64,000 bases of DNA from contig NC_081415.1 in assembly GCF_030272615.1 (NCBI RefSeq), positions 605,813,137-605,877,136 on the forward strand. Direction: 5' to 3'. Origin of the DNA: Cryptomeria japonica. Taxonomy: Eukaryota; Streptophyta; Pinopsida; Cupressales; Cupressaceae. The notes under the pieces are model-generated. The model made no database searches. It was not told where the DNA came from and saw nothing but the letters and a program-made list of their open reading frames with translations. Positions 36,688-47,738 of the stretch are shown here, in pieces. Both the position numbers and the translations under genes were made by a program. The stretch's first letter is position 1. The number at the start of each line of letters is the position of its first letter.

Positions 36688-37582
36688 TGTTGGTAATTGA
36701 TACTCATCGGATTCATTTTGATGTCATTAATGACAACAAGATTAAATGAAATTCATATACCAGCATTAGGAGGCATATACCAGCAGACACCAGCATTAGA
36801 GTATCCAGGATTATACCAGCACCGACATGAAGTACTTCAAGGAAGCCGACATCAAGGAAGATTTTTTTAGTAAATCATTCTATAATTATTGTTGAGGCTG
36901 ACATTGAATAACTTTCGTAATGTATTGTAAGCCGACATAAGGCATATTGTTTGTAATGGGTATATAAGTCAGTCTGCTAGGTCATTTTGAATATGACATT
37001 GGATGAGACATAGGAGAATATAGAAGAACTGTATAATGTGAAGTATATGTATGTAGATCATTTGTATGCAAATTTTATATCATGCAATGATTTGTAGATA
37101 GCTTGGAAAGCATTCTTGGAGGAGAAGAGATACTGGTAGTACTATTCAGGGTTTATGAACTGATACAGAGCAGAGCTTGAACCAGAACACTATTTGGCAT
37201 AGCAGATGCAGTTTTGAGTTCATTTTTTAGTGTTTTACTTCAGCATGAGCTTGTAGTCAATGAGACTCTTTAGTGATGAGTAGTATTCTCTAGGCAGTGT
37301 GTCTTCTGGCATGTGCAAGCCCCCATTATTTGTGATATCCTTTCATATGGCCAGTGAATTGATATTGTGGGTCACAATCCCACCATGGTTTTTCCTCTTT
37401 GAGGTTTTCCACGTATAAATTATGTGTGTTATGGTGTTCATTTATGTGGATGGTTTATTTGCATCATGTTATATGTTTATTTGTTTACCAATTTATATGT
37501 GTATGGTATAAAAGGATAAAATATTATCTTACCAGCAGAACACTAATTCACCCCCCTGCCTCAGTGTTCTTGGATCCCAACA
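36688..37582 (+). repeat. A1 3' LTR
   Basis: 895 bp, TGTTGGTAATTGATACTC to GATCCCAACA. TATATAAG at 36961-36968 is a candidate TATA box. Shared motif block at 37377-37420 and a C-run near the end. Confidence 0.9.
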
Positions 37583-37587
37583 AGAAG

Positions 37588-37860
37588 ACCTTTTGGTAGG
37601 GGTGGACAAGGAGGACAAGAAAGAGGTCCTGGTGTCTTCACCCGCAAGTGCTACAATTACAACCAAGTGGGCCATACCATGAGTACATGCCTTGAGAAAG
37701 CTTCTACTTCACATGGACCAGAAAGAAGGAACCAACTTGTACAAAAGGATGATGGTCAAAGTGTTAATTCTCCCATGGGAAATGCATGTCCTACCTTGGA
37801 TGGAGAGAGCCTCATGCTAAGGAGAACATTATTGAACGTGCCTCAACACAAGGAACCACA
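37588..37860 (+). pseudogene. G1 gag, C-terminal part
   Basis: Continues the RGG-rich stretch (RGGQGGQE) broken at 15143, then the knuckle CYNYNQVGHTMSTC, in which the second Cys has become Tyr. Confidence 0.82.
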
Positions 37861-38400
37861 ACAAAGAAATTCCCTCTTCAAGAGTACCTACAAGTCACAT
37901 GGTAAGGTCTGTAAGGTAACTGTTGATTCTGGATCCATAGAGAATATTGTTTATTTGGAAATGGTAGAGAAGTTAAAATTGAAAAGGTTACCACATGTGA
38001 GTCCTTATAGAGTGTCTTGTCTTAACAAGGGGCAGCATGTAGTAGTAGATGAACAAACTTGGGTGGATTTTGAAATGGGGGACTATAAGGATAGGATCTT
38101 GTATGATATCCTTCCTATGGATTCTTGTCACCTATTGCTACATCGCCCTTGGCAGTATGATGTCAAAGCATAGCATGATGGGGAGAAGAATATGTATGTC
38201 ATTACCAAGAATGGTAGATAGTTTAGGATGGATCCTTTACCTCATCAAGGGGAAGAGAATATTTTTAGTCTAAATGTTATGTTGCTTAGTGGACATGAGT
38301 TCTTAGAGGTCCTTAAGAAAGAAGAAACCCAAGGCTATGCTCTAGTTTTGCACCCAAAAGATGAGTCCAAGTAGGGAAATGGTGAGAAGGCGGACAATCC
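37861..38400 (+). pseudogene. G1 protease
   Basis: VDSGSIENIVYLEMVEKL near 37920 is the gypsy protease active-site region (DSG, where the following Gly/Ala is altered). DILPMDSCHLLLHRPWQYD near 38110 is the second conserved block (LGRPW is LHRPW). Stops follow at 38172 and beyond. Confidence 0.82.
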
Positions 38401-39340
38401 TGGTGAAGTGCAAGTCATGTTGGATATATATAAGGGAGTTGTGGCCAAAGACATGCCTGATAACTTGCCTCCCATTAGATAAATTAGAAATCAAATTGAT
38501 CTAACCCTTGGTGTGACATTGCCTAATAAAGCTACCTACAAGATGACTCCGAGCCAGAATAAGTAGATAGCGAGACAAGTGCAAGAACTTTTAGACAAGG
38601 GGTTTATTAGGAATAGTTTGAGCCCATGTGATGTACCCACTATTTTGGCACCAAAAAATGATGGAACATGGAGGATGTGCACTGATTCTAGAGCCATCAA
38701 CAAGATCACAATTAGGTACCGATTTCCTATGCCAAGAATTAAAGACCTAATGGACTATCTTGGAGGGTCATGTTATTTTTCAAATATTGATTTGAAGTCA
38801 CGTTACCATCATATCAGAAACAGACCTGGTGATGAGTGGAAGACAACCTTTAAAACCAATAAGGTCTTATATGAGTGGATGGTGATGCCATTTGGCCTCA
38901 CAAATGCACCTAGTACCTTTATGCACCTCATGAATGAGGTATTGGCATAATTTATCGACAAATTTTTTATTATTTATCTTGATGAAATCTTGGTGTTTAT
39001 TAGGGCCAAGGAGGAGCATTTGAAGTATTTGGATTAGGTTTTGAGGAAGCTTCATCAAGAGAAATTGGTAATCAATATAGAGAAGTGTGAATTCATGAAA
39101 ACTGAATTGGTGTATCTAGGCTTTGTGGTTTCTAGTGGATGTTTAAAAAATGGATCCTTCTAAAGTTGATGCTATTGTCAATTGGCCTACACCTAGGATA
39201 GTAGGTGATGCTAGGAGCTTTCATGGATTGGCTACTTTTAATAGAAAATTCATCAAGGGTTTTAGTCATGTTTGTGCTCCTATAATTGACACCATAAAAG
39301 GAGGAATCAAATGCAGGTTTGAATGGATAGAGAAGGCATC
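38401..39340 (+). pseudogene. G1 reverse transcriptase
   Basis: [49 protein letters not shown] and [20 protein letters not shown] follow in order. After a stop the active site reads YLDE (GAT GAA at 38981-38986) where YxDD is required, so the polymerase would be inactive. WPTPRIVGDARSFHGLATFNRKFIKGF is the connection to RNase H, in another frame. Confidence 0.92.
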
Positions 39341-39780
39341 CCAAAAATTTGAGATTTTTGAAGAGGAAGGTTTTGAAACTTCCCACCTTGAGGCCTCCTA
39401 ACTTTGATCAACTTTTTACAGTTGAATATGATACAAGCAAGCAAGCAATAGGTGCAGTCCTTAGTCAAGAAGGACATTTGGTGGATTTATTGTCAAAGAA
39501 GTTGAATGAGGATAAAAAAGATATTCAACATATGATTTGGAGCTCTATGCCATGGTGCAAGCACTCAAAAAGTGGTGCCATTACCTTCTTCCAAAGGAGC
39601 TCATTGTTTATACTAATAACCATGCATTGATTTTTCTTAATGGGCAAGAGAAGTTGAATCAAAGGCACATAAAGTGGGTTGAACAACTCCAACCTTACAC
39701 CTTTACCATCAAGTATAAGAAGGGTGTGTCTAATAAGGTTGTAGATGCTTTGAGCAAGAGAACCCTCACTATCCAATAAA
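39341..39780 (+). pseudogene. G1 RNase H
   Basis: Two frames: VEYDTSKQAIGAVLSQEG near 39420, then ELYAMVQALKKWCHYLLPKE and YTNNHALIFLNGQE (TDH motif changed to TNN). Typical gypsy RNase H layout with a frameshift near 39535. Confidence 0.88.
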
Positions 39781-40720
39781 TTTAGTTGCAAAGCATTGGT
39801 GTTGATTCTCTTAAAGCCATGTACAAGGAGGATAATGATTTCAAGGATGCATATGATGTATGTACTAAGTTTGTTGGCTCTTTTCATGTTGAGTTTTCTC
39901 ATTTTATGTTGCAGGATGGATTTCTCTTCAAGGGGCATCAACTATGCATTCCTCAATGCTCTATGAGGGAGAATATCATTAGAGAGAAGCACAATGGCAG
40001 CCTTGGAGGTCATTTTGGTTTGGACAAAACCTTAGAGAAGGTATCAAGGTTTTTCTTTTGGCCTAAGATGCAAGCAGAGGTAAGAAGGTTTGTGGAGCAT
40101 TGTCCTATTTGTCAAAGGGGAAAAGGTGTTTCAACTAATGCTAGATTGTATCAACATTTACGGATTCCTACTAGGCTTGGGACAACCTTAGTACAGATTT
40201 TGTACTTGGATTGCCCAAAACTCCTAGGGGATTTGATATTATCTTTTTAATTGTTGATAGGTTCAGCAAGATGGTTCATTTTGTACCATGTAAATGCACA
40301 AATAATGCATCTTATATTGCAAATCTATTTTTCAAAGAAGTTGTAAGGATACATGGTTTGCCTCTCAACATTGTCACTAATAGAGACTCCAAGTTTGTTG
40401 GTCATTTTTAGAGGACTCTCGAGAAGAAATTAGCTACCAATTTGTCATTTTTTTCTGCATACTACCCTCAGACTGATGGACAATCTAAGGTGGTTAATAG
40501 ATCCCTTGGCAATCTCCTTAGATGCCTTACCAAGTAGCATGGACAAAGTTGGGACTTGGTGATTGGACAAGATGAATATGCATACAATGATTCAATCAAT
40601 AGAAGTACAGTGAGGAGTCCATTTGAAGTTGTGTATGGTTTACATCCTAGAGGGATACTTGAACTCAGAGATCTTGGAGGCATGGACAAAAGGAGTGCCC
40701 AAGGAGAAGACTTTGTTGTC
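39781..40720 (+). pseudogene. G1 integrase
   Basis: Zinc-binding HHCC region HNGSLGGHFGLDKTLEKV and CPICQRGKG (near 40000-40130). Core parts [14 protein letters not shown] (near 40250), [14 protein letters not shown] (near 40370; the usual SDRD reads TNRD) and YYPQTDGQSKVVNRSL (near 40465). Frameshift near 40200 and stops inside. Confidence 0.9.
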
Positions 40721-41263
40721 ACTATGAAGGAGATTCATGAACAAGTTAAGGCTTCACTTCAACAAAGTGTTGATAAGTATAAACTCAGAGCATATGTTAA
40801 GAGGAGAGATGTTCAGTTCAAATTGGGGGATTTGGTGAAGACCTACCTAATGAAAGAAAGATTACCTAAAGGACAACCCTCTAAACTGCTCATGAAGAAG
40901 ATAGGTCCCCTCCAGGTGGTTTATGAATTTGGCAACAATGCATATGAAGTTGAACTTCTATCAGACTTGGGAATATCTCCCATCTTCAATCTATGTGATT
41001 TGACAGCCATAAAAGGATCCTTGATAGATGCAACATCCGGTTCATGTCTTATGGAAGAGGATGTAGAGTGGATGAAGGATCTATCACCTAGAAAGCCATT
41101 TGAATTGGAGTGCATTCTTGACTCCAAGGTGATAAAACAAACCATGAAAGGTGTGTACAAATATTATCTGGTCAAATGGAAGGGACTTCCTGAGTCTGAA
41201 GCTACTTGGATGAATGAAAGTGATATCCTCAACCATGGAACCACAATCAACCAGGGATTATAG
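40721..41263 (+). pseudogene. G1 integrase C-terminus with chromodomain
   Basis: An open frame from about 40556 to 41263 includes LGDLVKTYLMKERLPKGQ, the GPF/Y-like part KKIGPLQVVYEFGNNAYEVEL, and a C-terminal chromodomain: ILDSKVI, YKYYLVKWKGLPESEATW. The aromatic-cage positions (Y, W, W-like) look retained. Chromodomains of this kind steer integration towards heterochromatin. The stop lies in the first codon of the 3' LTR (TAG), which is TGG in the 5' LTR. Confidence 0.92.
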
Positions 41264-42818
41264 TGCAGGGGCACTAGGAAATGTGTCTACTTCATTTTCG
41301 ACATGTGTCTACACCATTTTGATTCATGATTATGCTTAGGAATAAAATATGTGATGTGTGAGTTTGAATGCCTATTGATTAGGTCTAGACAGTGTAATAA
41401 GCCCTGAGGCTCCAAGGTGTGTCAACTTGGTCGAAGACCTTGTATGGGAATTTTATATGTTATTTTGGTGTTTAGGGGTCTGAGATGTGTGGTTTCTTCA
41501 TTCTTGACCTTTGGTGTGAAGACAAGACCGAATTGTATCAAGTGGACAAAAGTTGCAATATTATCTTAAGCAACTTTTCTTGTAAGATTTTGAAATATGG
41601 TTATCCCAATGATTAGTTGGTTTATTGTATGCATTGGGAGTGGTTGGAGGAGTTTATTGGGTGATATAATCCTAGGGAAATGATTCTAGCTGGTTAGGGA
41701 TGATCTTGAATGAAATTCTTGTCTTCAAAACAAACTGACGTTGCAATTTCCTGCATTCTTCTCGATTTTTCTGTTCTTGTATAGTTTTGTATGAATGGAA
41801 GGCATGAAATAAACATTTGGAAAGTTTTAGTAGAGTTTCACCTTTCATTTTTAGTTGGTTTGAGGTCTTGAGGCCTTTGGATTTGGGAGAAACTTATTTT
41901 TCTTTCTCACCAGCTTGAGAAAACCCTCAAAACTAGGGTTTGGATGCAAACAAAGACACAAATCAATATTTCTCTATGGGATCAGTCTAAAACCTTGGGG
42001 GATGTTGATTTGACATGTATAATAAATTTTCTTGGTGGTTTAGGAGATAGGAAATGTCATTTACTATTATTAAGATGATGCCCTAGGCTTGACATCGCTC
42101 ATGTGGCAATCTTGTGCAGCAGAAGAAGTGGGTGAAAACCTTGGATAGAAGATTGAATGATGACCAAACTTGGCATGAGAGAGACCCTTGGACATGTGAA
42201 AATCCTTCCTTTCTTTGTGATTGGTGAAGCTTTTGAGAGCCTAATTGCCAATACCGACTAGAAAAGCCTAAATAGGGTCAGTAGGGTTTGACCATCCGTA
42301 CACAAAACCCAGATACCAAATCATGAAATCCTTTAGGAAATAAAAAAGGGTATCTAAATATGTAAGTTATTCTAGGTGATGTTCAAGGAATTTGGAAGTG
42401 ATTGTGCAAAAACTCAAAGAGGAGGCCTGATTGCTTGTAGCCCTCACTAGGCCTCTTGGGGACAAAATGCTCTTAGGGTCTTGTAGAACTTGGTTAAGAG
42501 GTCCATATGAATATAAATACTTTGTCTAGTATGGATTTCCATCCACACATGTCATATTTCACTATTTGAGTAAAGATCTTGTTTCTTGGGGTTTGGAGTT
42601 GTTAGGTGTCCTTGGTTGAAGGGTTGAAACCTTAGGAGTAGGACACTCCTTGTCAATTGTGAGTTTCCCTAAGTGGAGAGGTCCTTGGGAAGGATCTAGG
42701 GAAAGAATTTGAAACCTTGGGAAGGTTGAAGACATTGGTTCATTAGAAGGAACCAAGCGAAGGCCCTTGAGGGACAAAAACCAAGCAAGTGGTATAACAA
42801 CCCAAACCCTCTGCATTA
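41261..42818 (+). repeat. G1 3' LTR
   Basis: 1,558 bp; partner of 12668-14227. Ends CTCTGCATTA with a C-to-T change against TCA in the 5' LTR. Confidence 0.92.
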
Positions 42819-42823
42819 GAGGA

Positions 42824-43236
42824 GTATTATTTCTTATCTCCTAGTTGGTTGCTTGGTTGAGTAGGAAGTAAGACTACGTGTCTCTATCTATAAAAAAAGT
42901 AGAATACATTACAATATCTTCTTGTTGCACACAAATCTTATGAATGAAGAAAACTTTGAAGGACAAGGGGGTAAATTTTGATGACCCTATCTCAATCATG
43001 TGTGATAATACTAGTGTAATAAATATCTCAAAGAATCTGGTACAACATTCTAGGAAAAAGCATAAATCCATCAGGTACCACTTCTTGATGGAGAAAGTGT
43101 TGAACAACGAAGTCAAACTTGAGTATGTACCTACAAAAGATAAGATTGCAGATATATTCATTAAAGCATTGTGCAAAGATACTTTTGAGTATCTTCAGTA
43201 GAAGTTAGGGGTATTACCCCTTCCTAGTTTGAACTA
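42824..43236 (+). pseudogene. C3 RNase H, C-terminal part
   Basis: Continues the RNase H broken by G1. After a short decayed stretch, CDNTSVINISKN, HKSIRYHFLMEKV, VPTKDKIADIFIKALCKD and LGVLPLPSLN, ending near 43236. Confidence 0.85.
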
Positions 43237-43299
43237 ATGTGCATTTTTGCATGCATTAGTCCAGTGAGTAGGTTGCATATTCTTTCCTAGACTAATTCT

Positions 43300-43404
43300 T
43301 GGTTGCTTCCTCTCAAGGGGAGCAGGAGTGAGTGTCATAGGGCGAGAGAGAGTATAATGGTTCTTTATTTGATGGATGTTGTCATCAATGACAAAGGGGG
43401 AGAT
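43300..43404 (+). promoter_or_regulatory. C3 polypurine tracts
   Basis: ACAAAGGGGGAGAT at 43391-43404 directly before the 3' LTR, and CAAGGGGAGCAGGAG near 43313. Confidence 0.7.
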
Positions 43405-44383
43405 TGTTAGCATTATGCTATATGTTATCATTGATGTCAAATCTTGGGGTCCAGATGTGGTATTTTGTGCAGCAGTGTATGTATGAGATGGTATTGAGTG
43501 TTTGGAGGTTTCCCAAATTTCTTGGATGTCTTGGCTTTTCGAAATTTGTGTTGCTAATTTTATTCAATTCTATCCTTGGATCTAGATTGTTTTAGAAGTC
43601 AAGGTTTTGGTCCAAATGTCAAGATTGTGCTATAATAATTTAGTGTGTGAATAATATTTTAGGTCCATCTTTTGGCAATTTGTGTAGTGTGTTGATGAGT
43701 TTGATGAGGAACGTTGTGATGAAATCTATTTCTCATTCCTTCCCACCACTGAAATATTTAGTGGAGACCTATTTTAGATCTTTGTCTTGGCCTACTTTAA
43801 GTGTAATATTTTTCTAAAGACAACATATATAAGAGTTTGATCTAGATGAGTTGAGGTGTGGCTTTTTATGTTGAAGATAAGCGAGATTTAAAAAATCCAG
43901 ATATTGTGATGTGTTTTGTTACGAATTGATACCAAAAGTAGTTCTGACAGTGCAGACTGTGTATTCAGTGGTGGATTATCTTGTGTCTTTCTCTCTTCGG
44001 CAGTGAGCCTCTTTTTGGGTAGTGAGCCCTCCAATAGTGAGTCTTTATGGGCAGTGAGCCCTCTGACAGTGAGCTTTTCTAGGCAGTGAGCCCTCCCGTA
44101 GTGAGAATCCTGGCAGTGAGCCATCCATTGTAAAAAATCACATTAACCAGTGTTTATATATATTGAGAATTATCATTCTCCATGGTTTTTCCCTTCTTGG
44201 GTTTTCCATGTAAATTCTTGTGTTTCTTGTGGCTGATCTATTTTGTGCACATGCTTTCATGTTTATCTATTATATTAATTGTGCTAGTTATTCTAGATCT
44301 ATGAATTAAGTTTAAAGAGGGAATTTTTACTGTCAACTAATTAACCCCCCCCCCCCCTTTCTTAGTTGCCTGGATATTCAACA
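43405..44383 (+). repeat. C3 3' LTR
   Basis: 979 bp; partner of 7002-7940. Contains an expanded GGCAGTGAGCC-like tandem cluster at 43998-44125 and a C-run of about 13 near 44345. Confidence 0.92.
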
Positions 44384-44388
44384 AGGAA

Positions 44389-44500
44389 TTGTTAATCGAA
44401 GTGTGCGCTAAAGGTATTTTCCTAAAAGGATCTTTGCCCAGTGTTCCAACTATAGATTTTGTTGCAAGAATAGATTTACCTCAACAAATCTCTCCTCTCA
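44389..44500 (-). pseudogene. Accessory ORF remnant, N-terminal piece
   Basis: Minus-strand frame with ATKSIVGTLGKDPFRKIPLAH, continuing toward the C3 insertion point. It joins in position and orientation with the accessory ORF remnant at 5404-6996. Joining requires removal of C3 and one AGGAA; a frameshift near the junction is possible. Confidence 0.45.
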
Positions 44501-45540
44501 ACACTTTCTCACCCAACTTATCCCTCTATCTCCATCGACCTCAACCCTTTGTCTAACTTCTGTGTTTTGTGTTCACTTATAGTTCTTTTGTATGATATCA
44601 AGAAAATGCTTAAAAAAATTTAAGCCGTGGGAAAGAAATTGTAAAATGATATCATGAAGGTTATGGTAAGAAAAAATTCAAAGACTCATTCACCACAATA
44701 AATGAAGAGTGAGGGATAATGATATAGAAATTTTTGATTATCCTTGCTACATTTTTACAATTGTAAAAACTCATTACTAAAAAAAATTGGTATGAAAAAT
44801 CATGACAACGCCTCCCTCCCCAACTTATAGTGATGTAAGTGTCCACATGTACTAAATGGTAGGGTCAAAGGGATAAATTTGGTAGGATAATTAGGAATAT
44901 GAATTAGGATCATTAAGAATATGAATTGATGAATCTTTAAATAATACTACAAATGCTATAATAATTGTGAAGCACATGCAAAAATAGGAAAGATTGTTAG
45001 ATTTAAAATTATGCATATAAAAAATAATGATTATGGCACCTGTAATGGGTGCTTTTGAAATGACTTGAAGTCTACTTTCAATCAGAATATGCATACATAA
45101 ATCATCTTGAGTCACACTAAATGATGATAAGCTGGTGGATTGGAAATTTTTGAAATCTATTGATGTCATGTGAATTACATGGAATGAAATATAAAATGAA
45201 CTAGTGTTTGAAAAGAGTTGTTGAAGTTGGCATGGAAAAAACTAAAGTAAGTGTCAAAAGTGTGACATGTGGAAGCTGACTTTCACAATATAGGTCATGA
45301 CTACATGTTTTTAGGAAACAGGGCCATCAAACTTGTGTATAGTTTCAACTAACTAGTGGACGGTGAAAGTGAATTATTTTATTGTGGCTATGGAATGCTC
45401 TCCAAGAAATGAGAGCTTTATTATGATTTCCTACCAGCAACCTAAGGTAAAACATTGACTGTTTCTAATTATGGAATATTGGGAGAAAAATATCCTAGTA
45501 CTAAAACAGCATGTTGCTAGAAAATCTCTTTGTTGATAGG
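44501..45540. other. AT-rich stretch, no gene seen
   Basis: About 1 kb between the integrase end of G2 and the accessory ORF. Only short frames with stops. No LTR or inverted repeat found by eye. Confidence 0.3.
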
Positions 45541-45837
45541 TTTGTTATACAATTTTAGTCTATGACCACTGACCAATAGTAAAAATTTACTGTTCAATGG
45601 TCTGCAATCATACTACACCATTTGGAAATACTTCAGAAATCTCTTATGGTCCCAACCATTGAGTTTGTAGGTTACCATGGTGATCCTTATATTGTGAATC
45701 ATAAAGCAGAGCCCAATCCCCCTGATCATCTTTTTAATTTTACATGAATTTATCATACCACTTGATTTTTGAGCCTACACCAATTCCATTCATTAAAGTG
45801 CCTCTTGTCTAAATTCATCTAGAGCATTCAAGTTTCC
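45541..45837 (-). pseudogene. G2 integrase C-terminal part
   Basis: Minus-strand matches to the tail of gypsy integrase: NALDEFRQEAL, IKWYDKFM, GDWALLYDSQYKDHHG and WLGPYEISEVFPNGVV-like segments with stops. The frame rejoins with the core at 46972-47280 if T1 is removed. Confidence 0.7.
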
Positions 45838-46968
45838 AGGGTGAACCCACAATAGTGGGTTACACTTTTTAGCAAATTTGACACTCCAATAATCATTTTG
45901 AGATAAAAACTTCACATTCAGACACCTATTAATGCTTTTACCATAAGGAATTTGTAGGTGATGTGAACTAGTGATTTCTGACATCGTGTGTGTAGATTCT
46001 AAATATATTTTTTAAAAAAAATTTGGAATCAATTTGTTTCCATTTTTCTTTATCCAATGAAAACTAGTTTTTAACAAAAAAATAATATTTTTAAAGAGTG
46101 ATACTCATTTGGTATGGCATAACTTTTTTCTAAAATAGATATGAATTTGATTCTTTTGAATTTAGTTTTTTAACATCAATATATAATTTTTGCAATTCCT
46201 TTCATAACATTATTTTCAATATTTCATATTTGATTAAGTTTTGAAGTTGATTTAACTATAATTTTGACATATATTCATTTGGTAGCTCATAACTTATTGT
46301 GTATGTATCCATTTTTTATTTTTTTTGTTGGAAAGAGTACTTCAATACCTATTTCGTAGATATTTTTTAGAATTTTTTTCACTTTTTTACTAGTTTTCCA
46401 TAAGCATTAAACACAAGAATTGATCTTTCGTGAGAAACCTATGTTTAGTAAATCTATAAAAAAAATAATAAATTCAATGTATATTTAAATAAAAATCATT
46501 GGAAAGCTTGTTTTGAGTAATACTATGATGCATCTAGGTTTGTCAAGATTATTCAATTTGAGCTTCAAAGGCCAAAAATTTGCAAAAACTAGGAGAGTTT
46601 TGGGGGGAGATCTCTAGTAGGCGGGTTCTATAGAACATAAGTTCTATCAAAAGAGGTTCGATACAACCCCTTGGGGTCAAACCCATTTTCTATCGAACAT
46701 GGTCAGCATAAATTTTTTTAATGACCATGTTCTTTTTAAACAAAACCATTAAAAAAAGGGATTCAATCAAACCAGGGTTTGATCAAACCCCCTTTTTTAA
46801 TAATTTTATATTTGAGAAAACGTATTTAAAATAATGCATTTGATTGAATTACTTTTTTGGTCCGATCGAACATGCCATTAAATTGAAAGTGGTAAAAAAT
46901 ATGTTTTGGACAAATGAGTGCAATTTCTTTGTCCAAAAAAGTGTAACCCACTATTGTGGGTTCACCCT
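45838..46968. mobile_element. T1, 1.1 kb element with 33-bp inverted termini
   Basis: The ends 45838-45870 and 46936-46968 are perfect inverted repeats of 33 bp (AGGGTGAACCCACAATAG start). Each end is itself partly palindromic (AACCCAC-AATA-GTGGGTT). The flanking bases share TCCA, so a short duplication is possible but ambiguous. It splits the G2 integrase frame, and removing it restores the frame. No transposase ORF is seen. Could be a non-autonomous DNA transposon or a foldback element; the superfamily is not assigned. Confidence 0.65.
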
Positions 46969-46971
46969 CCA

Positions 46972-47738
46972 ATTATTTCCTTTTGAGCTTATGACAAGTC
47001 AACTCCAACCTATACTATTGCCTGCAGCATCTTATACAAATTCTATAGGCATAATAATATGGACTTTATATACGAGCTCAAATAGTGTAAAGCCTATAGT
47101 AGTCTTCCATGTGGTCCTATAGGCCCAAACCTCTTCTTGCAACCTAGAGGCACAATCCTTGTTATGAATTGATATCATTTTGTAAAGAATGGCCTTGAGT
47201 TCCTTGTTAGTGACATACACCTGTCCATTTGTTTGGGGGTGATATAAGGTTTTTTTTTTTGTGTTGAAGCTTATATTCATTCATAAGTGCTTCAATCAAT
47301 ATAGATGTAAATTAAGAACCTTGGTTTTCTATAATTTCCCTAGGAACTCCACATCTTTTGAAAAAAAATTCATACAAGAATTATGCAACCTCTTTTTCTT
47401 TTGGATGCTTCATTGCTCTTAACTCCACTAAATTAGTCAAGTAGTTTGTGCAAACCATTATGTACTCCTTGTTGTTGGAGGGTGGATTGATTGGTCCTAT
47501 AAAGTCCAAAGACCATTTATCAAATGGCACCAAGACCATGTGAGGTTACAAAGGCATTTCATATAGCTTAGTTGGTCTACCCATTCTATGGCAGCTGTTA
47601 CATTTTCATGTGTATTTGACTAAAACTCTATGAACATAAGGCTAATAGTACCCAGTATTGAGAAGTAACATAGCTCTATTCATTTGGTTGAAAAATGACC
47701 TCCACAAGGCTCATCATGACATGCATACTCAATAACCT
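46972..47738 (-). pseudogene. G2 integrase core
   Basis: HDEPCGGHFSTK and CDSCHRMGRP mark the zinc-binding part. FDKWSLDFIGP and VCTNYLTN mark the catalytic core, YHPQTNGQVYVTNKELK (near 47230) and WAYRTTWKTTIGFTLFELVY (near 47110) the second half. Frameshifts occur near 47280 and 47440. Confidence 0.8.

Larger units (their letters stand above)
15144..37582 (+). mobile_element. A1, pol-less LTR retrotransposon with two ORFs
   Basis: The 5' LTR (split: 15144-15193 and 22899-23758) and 3' LTR (36688-37582) both start TGTTGG and end GATCCCAACA. The whole is flanked by the perfect duplication AGAAG (15139-15143 and 37583-37587). Without C2 and C1 the element is about 6.5 kb. It has a tRNA-Met-type primer site, a coiled-coil/zinc-knuckle ORF1, a long ORF2 and polypurine tracts. 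I find no protease, integrase, RT or RNase H outside the nested elements. It would need pol proteins in trans. E1 and E2 are further copies. Confidence 0.88.
12668..42818 (+). mobile_element. G1, Ty3/gypsy chromovirus inserted in C3 RNase H
   Basis: The LTR pair 12668-14227 and 41261-42818 is flanked by a perfect GAGGA duplication (12663-12667 and 42819-42823). The true ends TGG...TCA are visible by comparing copies: the 3' LTR has TAG...TTA, so one end of each pair has a G-to-A or C-to-T change. Internal order is gag, PR, RT, RH, INT, chromodomain, as in chromoviruses. A1 is inserted in gag. RT has YLDE in place of YxDD, and pol is broken. Confidence 0.92.
7002..44383 (+). mobile_element. 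C3, Ty1/copia LTR retrotransposon (outer shell of the nest)
   Basis: The LTR pair 7002-7940 and 43405-44383 both start TGTTAGCATTATGC and end ATTCAACA. They are flanked by a perfect 5-bp duplication AGGAA at 6997-7001 and 44384-44388. Internal order is primer site, gag, PR, INT, RT and RH, as in copia. About 30 kb of its length is the G1 nest inside its RNase H, plus the S2 solo LTR inside gag. Without these insertions it would be about 6 kb. The genes carry many stops and frameshifts, so it is dead. Confidence 0.92.
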
